Positions 61,592 to 64,000 of a stretch of DNA of 64,000 bases are shown in pieces; the stretch's first letter is position 1, and each line of letters begins with the position of its first letter. The position numbers and the translations under genes are program-made. The notes below the pieces were generated by a model, which did no database searches, had not been told where the DNA came from, and saw nothing but the letters and a program-made list of their open reading frames with translations. The DNA is taken from the NCBI GenBank assembly GCA_012960755.1, contig DUAT01000036.1, positions 1 to 64,000 on the forward strand, in the 5' to 3' direction. This DNA comes from Gammaproteobacteria bacterium. Its GTDB lineage: Bacteria > Pseudomonadota > Gammaproteobacteria > Pseudomonadales > Azotimanducaceae_A.

Positions 61592-63442
61592 CTACGGATT
61601 TTCCAGCACACTGACTTGTTCGTCAGGCACCTCTTTATACAGGCGTTCGACTTCCAAAGCTCTTCGACGCAGAACCTCACCCTGATTAACATAACCTTTG
61701 TCTGTGATTTCAAATGCCCCAGGATCAGGCGGAGAATGCAGCAACAGAAAACGTCTGATACGTTTGGAAGATCCCGGGTTTGTCTTGTTGTAATTCTCGA
61801 TGCCCGATACTATTGCCCGGCGCACCAAATCTGACCCCACAATATCAAGGACTTCTTCGCTCCCGGCCAGTTCCGCGCAATACTTTACATTTGGCCAAAC
61901 CAACAATGAAACATAGCTTTCATTCAAACCGCAAACCACAACATCACGGACATAGGGCGATGTCGCAGTAACAATTTCTGACCTCAGGGTACCGGCAGAA
62001 ACCCAGGTGCCAGTCTGGAGTTTAAACTCTTCCGCAACGCGGCCGGCAAAGCACAAACCTTTTACAGGGTCGTTATCATCTGCAAACCGAACAGCGTCAC
62101 CCATCTTAAAAAAGTCGTCTTCATCAAAAGCCTCCGCTGTTCTCTGCGGATCATTCAGATAGCCGGGTGTATTCCCTGGGGATCTGACCCGAATCTCATA
62201 CTTGTTCCCAAAAGGGACGAGCTTTATCTCGGTACCAGCAATCGGTAGTCCGACGACATCAGTTTGATCACAAGCCCAATATCGTGACAAACCGCACATC
62301 ACTTCAGTCGATGCCAGCCCCGTGCCGAGTGAAATTGTTGCACCACTATATTTATCCGTTAGCACCGCCAGCCTTTTTGCAAGGGATACCGGCATCGCGG
62401 CTGACCCTGATGCCATGGTTCGAATATGGCTAAAAAATATTTGCGCAAGATCCTCATCGGCTTCCAGCGCGTCAGCCAGCATCGACCACCCCAATGGGGC
62501 ACCGACGAAAGATGTCGGTTTTACCACGCGTAGGTTTTCAATTGTCTTATGGAACTCAGCGGGAACCGGCTTACCCGTATCGAGATAAATCGAACCCGCA
62601 TTGTTTATCATACTGGCGAGCCGCATGACACCGGCTCCCACATGACTCCAGGGCATCCAATCAAGTACCCGCGTTTCGAGATTCGCAATACCAGGTTTGC
62701 GAACAGCGCCTGCGGACGCCAATAACTGACAGGACATACCGTGAGTGTGAACAACGCCTTTTGGCATGCCGGTCGATCCAGAGGTAAACATATACCGGGA
62801 AACGGTGTCATGGTTAATCGCATCTATGGATTTGTCCACGGCATGGGTTGCTGTCATCCCGATCACCTCGGCCCAGTTTGTAAGAGGCAATGAAGGATGC
62901 GAAGTCGCAGAAATGAATTCAACCGCTTCAGAATCCCCCGCCAGGCCATCCAGATCAAGCGTCGAAATTGCATCAACATGTTGGTTGATATCCTCGGCGA
63001 AAATAAACCCGGGACGTACCTTCTCCAGTACCGCACCTAACTTGGGGAAAGCGCCCGCCACTGTTGAGTAGGACAAACTGACTGGGACATAAGGCACTCT
63101 GGCGAAGATCGCTCCCCAACCCATTAGAAAATGGTTTATCGAACTGGCCGACAGGATGGCCATGGGCCTGTCTTCGCAAGCCCCGTGATCCATCAGCCAC
63201 TGGGCAACTTTCCGGCAACCGGTAACTGCGTCAGCGTAGCTTAAATGCTGCCATTGACCGTCCGTGCTTTTTTCAGCGATCAAGGTTCGGTCTGGATGTT
63301 GTTTTGCCCGTTCAATCAACAGATGTGCCATGCTCCGGTGCAGGGGGCCTGGTTGATAGGGGCTGGTCAGTATCAAGACACCGTCGTCACCTGTCTCAAC
63401 ATTGACCGCAGGTTCCAAACTTGAAGTGGCCGGGGCACTCAA
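61592..63442 (-). CDS. Feruloyl-CoA synthase-like AMP-binding ligase
   Basis: A 616-residue acyl-CoA ligase of the ANL family. I chose TTG 63442 with GGAGAG six bases before it, placed between the upstream stop and the family-like sequence; the frame to 63529 overlaps the MBL gene. The P-loop reads YMFTSGSTGMPKGVVHTHGM, with VLDWMPWSHVGAGVMRL and the A-motif YEIRVRSPGNTPGYLNDPQR. The sequence resembles feruloyl- and other aryl-CoA synthetases, which activate phenylpropanoid or related acids with ATP and CoA. It lies with an MBL hydrolase upstream and DUF454 downstream. Confidence 0.9.
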   Translation of the reverse strand: MSAPATSSLEPAVNVETGDDGVLILTSPYQPGPLHRSMAHLLIERAKQHPDRTLIAEKSTDGQWQHLSYADAVTGCRKVAQWLMDHGACEDRPMAILSASSINHFLMGWGAIFARVPYVPVSLSYSTVAGAFPKLGAVLEKVRPGFIFAEDINQHVDAISTLDLDGLAGDSEAVEFISATSHPSLPLTNWAEVIGMTATHAVDKSIDAINHDTVSRYMFTSGSTGMPKGVVHTHGMSCQLLASAGAVRKPGIANLETRVLDWMPWSHVGAGVMRLASMINNAGSIYLDTGKPVPAEFHKTIENLRVVKPTSFVGAPLGWSMLADALEADEDLAQIFFSHIRTMASGSAAMPVSLAKRLAVLTDKYSGATISLGTGLASTEVMCGLSRYWACDQTDVVGLPIAGTEIKLVPFGNKYEIRVRSPGNTPGYLNDPQRTAEAFDEDDFFKMGDAVRFADDNDPVKGLCFAGRVAEEFKLQTGTWVSAGTLRSEIVTATSPYVRDVVVCGLNESYVSLLVWPNVKYCAELAGSEEVLDIVGSDLVRRAIVSGIENYNKTNPGSSKRIRRFLLLHSPPDPGAFEITDKGYVNQGEVLRRRALEVERLYKEVPDEQVSVLENP

Positions 63443-63443
63443 A

Positions 63444-64000
63444 CTATGCTCTCCGCCACCATGCAACGCCCTGCTCGTCCTCTCCAACCACGAGCACACG
63501 TCTGTCCAGTAAACAGTGTAAATGTGCAATGGATTCGCCCGTTGCCGGGAAAAAACTCATATCGGTGATTTTACTCTTGAACAGGGCCGGAAATACGTCC
63601 ACTGCTCGCCTGGGCTCATCACAAAGATCATAGAGTTTTTCCAGTGCAACCTCGTGCCAGTCAATCAACTCGGTTAAACGTTCATGAACTCCCAGGTACA
63701 AACTCTGGTGAGCAGGCAGAACCAGCAGGTCCGGTGGTAACAGTTCCCTTAAATGGGCACAGGAATTTAACCAGTCACGTAGTGGGTTAGCCTTGGGCTC
63801 CGAAGGCTGGACACTCACATTGGGCGTAATCTTTGGCAAGATCTGATCACCGGCAATAATGAGTTTTAATTCCGGACAGTACATGCAAACATGTTCAGGC
63901 GCGTGTCCATGGCCAATCACGGCTCGCCATTCCCTGCCGCAAATATCGATGTACTGGCCGTCCTTTATTCGTTGATAACCAGCCGGTAGGGGCGCGATAT
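63444..64000 (-). CDS. MBL-fold metallo-hydrolase, C-terminal part (5' end outside window)
   Basis: The 3' part of a metallo-beta-lactamase-fold protein; the frame stays open to the window end, so about 185 residues are seen. It shows VIGHGHAPEHVCMY (the His of the second metal site) and LIIAGDQILPKITPNVSV (Asp bridging the metals), typical of the MBL superfamily; FFPATGESIAHLHCLLDRRV closes the domain. Relatives next to feruloyl-CoA-type ligases are hydrolases of lactone or thioester type, but no substrate can be given. It is the upstream gene of the operon with the ligase. Confidence 0.9.
   Translation of the reverse strand, partial: IAPLPAGYQRIKDGQYIDICGREWRAVIGHGHAPEHVCMYCPELKLIIAGDQILPKITPNVSVQPSEPKANPLRDWLNSCAHLRELLPPDLLVLPAHQSLYLGVHERLTELIDWHEVALEKLYDLCDEPRRAVDVFPALFKSKITDMSFFPATGESIAHLHCLLDRRVLVVGEDEQGVAWWRRA

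Overview
The window is a stretch of chromosome from a Gram-negative, aerobic, heterotrophic bacterium. It looks gammaproteobacterial and probably marine or free-living. The support is lipoprotein signal peptides, a Tat signal, TonB-like domains, PiT/DUF47 phosphate uptake, acyl-CoA dehydrogenases, an IorAB-type molybdenum hydroxylase, MerC, and a very large LEPR/DUF4347/VCBS surface protein. The genus cannot be named from sequence alone. I see no tRNA, rRNA, CRISPR array, insertion sequence or phage gene. Base composition looks even, and most genes are ordinary single-copy metabolic genes.

Layout. 1-3360: the 3' half of uvrA, a small periplasmic protein, a Nudix hydrolase behind a perfect palindrome, and a small membrane protein. 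3481-8962: two adjacent acyl-CoA dehydrogenases, a ThDP enzyme and an aldehyde dehydrogenase, a likely catabolic operon, with a Bax-type glucosaminidase coupled to its end. 9925-23111: mixed housekeeping and metabolism: a DUF4097 protein, two more Nudix enzymes, a D-aminoacylase-type amidohydrolase, VOC proteins (one frameshifted), a response regulator with a degenerate GGDEF domain, an SDR, PiT plus DUF47, MerC, a ChbG/YdjC-type deacetylase and an LLM flavin enzyme. 23225-31038: envelope genes: a secreted barrel-like protein, a lipoprotein, an M48 protease, two paralogous TPR/TonB_C-like periplasmic proteins and two small lipoproteins.

31429-43525 is the most striking region: nine tightly packed co-directional genes. 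They encode a Ser/Pro-rich lipoprotein, a second lipoprotein (paralogue of the one at 23958), a transmembrane pseudokinase with TPRs, a membrane-anchored PEGA/SUMF1-like protein without the FGE cysteines, a small acidic secreted protein, a four-helix MotA/TolQ/ExbB-type channel protein, an actin-like protein with an FHA-like tail, and two paralogous vWA proteins. Each vWA protein carries a MotB/ExbD-like N-terminal helix with an Asp at residue 16. I read this as a stator-like proton channel whose usual peptidoglycan or TonB-type partner is replaced by vWA heads, wired to a cytoplasmic pseudokinase/actin-like sensor and to outer-membrane lipoproteins. The function is unknown.

43636-64000: a DUF4139 protein, a TIGR03084-like protein, a two-domain VOC protein, an MFS transporter, an IorAB-type oxidoreductase, a methyltransferase, a YbjQ-family protein, the 2333-residue surface protein, a DUF2834 protein, a decayed ECF sigma factor, a gamma carbonic anhydrase, and a minus-strand operon (MBL hydrolase, feruloyl-CoA-synthase-like ligase, DUF454). 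Several 3' ends carry a recurring hairpin based on GGGAACCT...AGGTTCCC. Small relics of dead genes (DUF885 tail, SDR tail, sigma factor) lie in the intergenic space.
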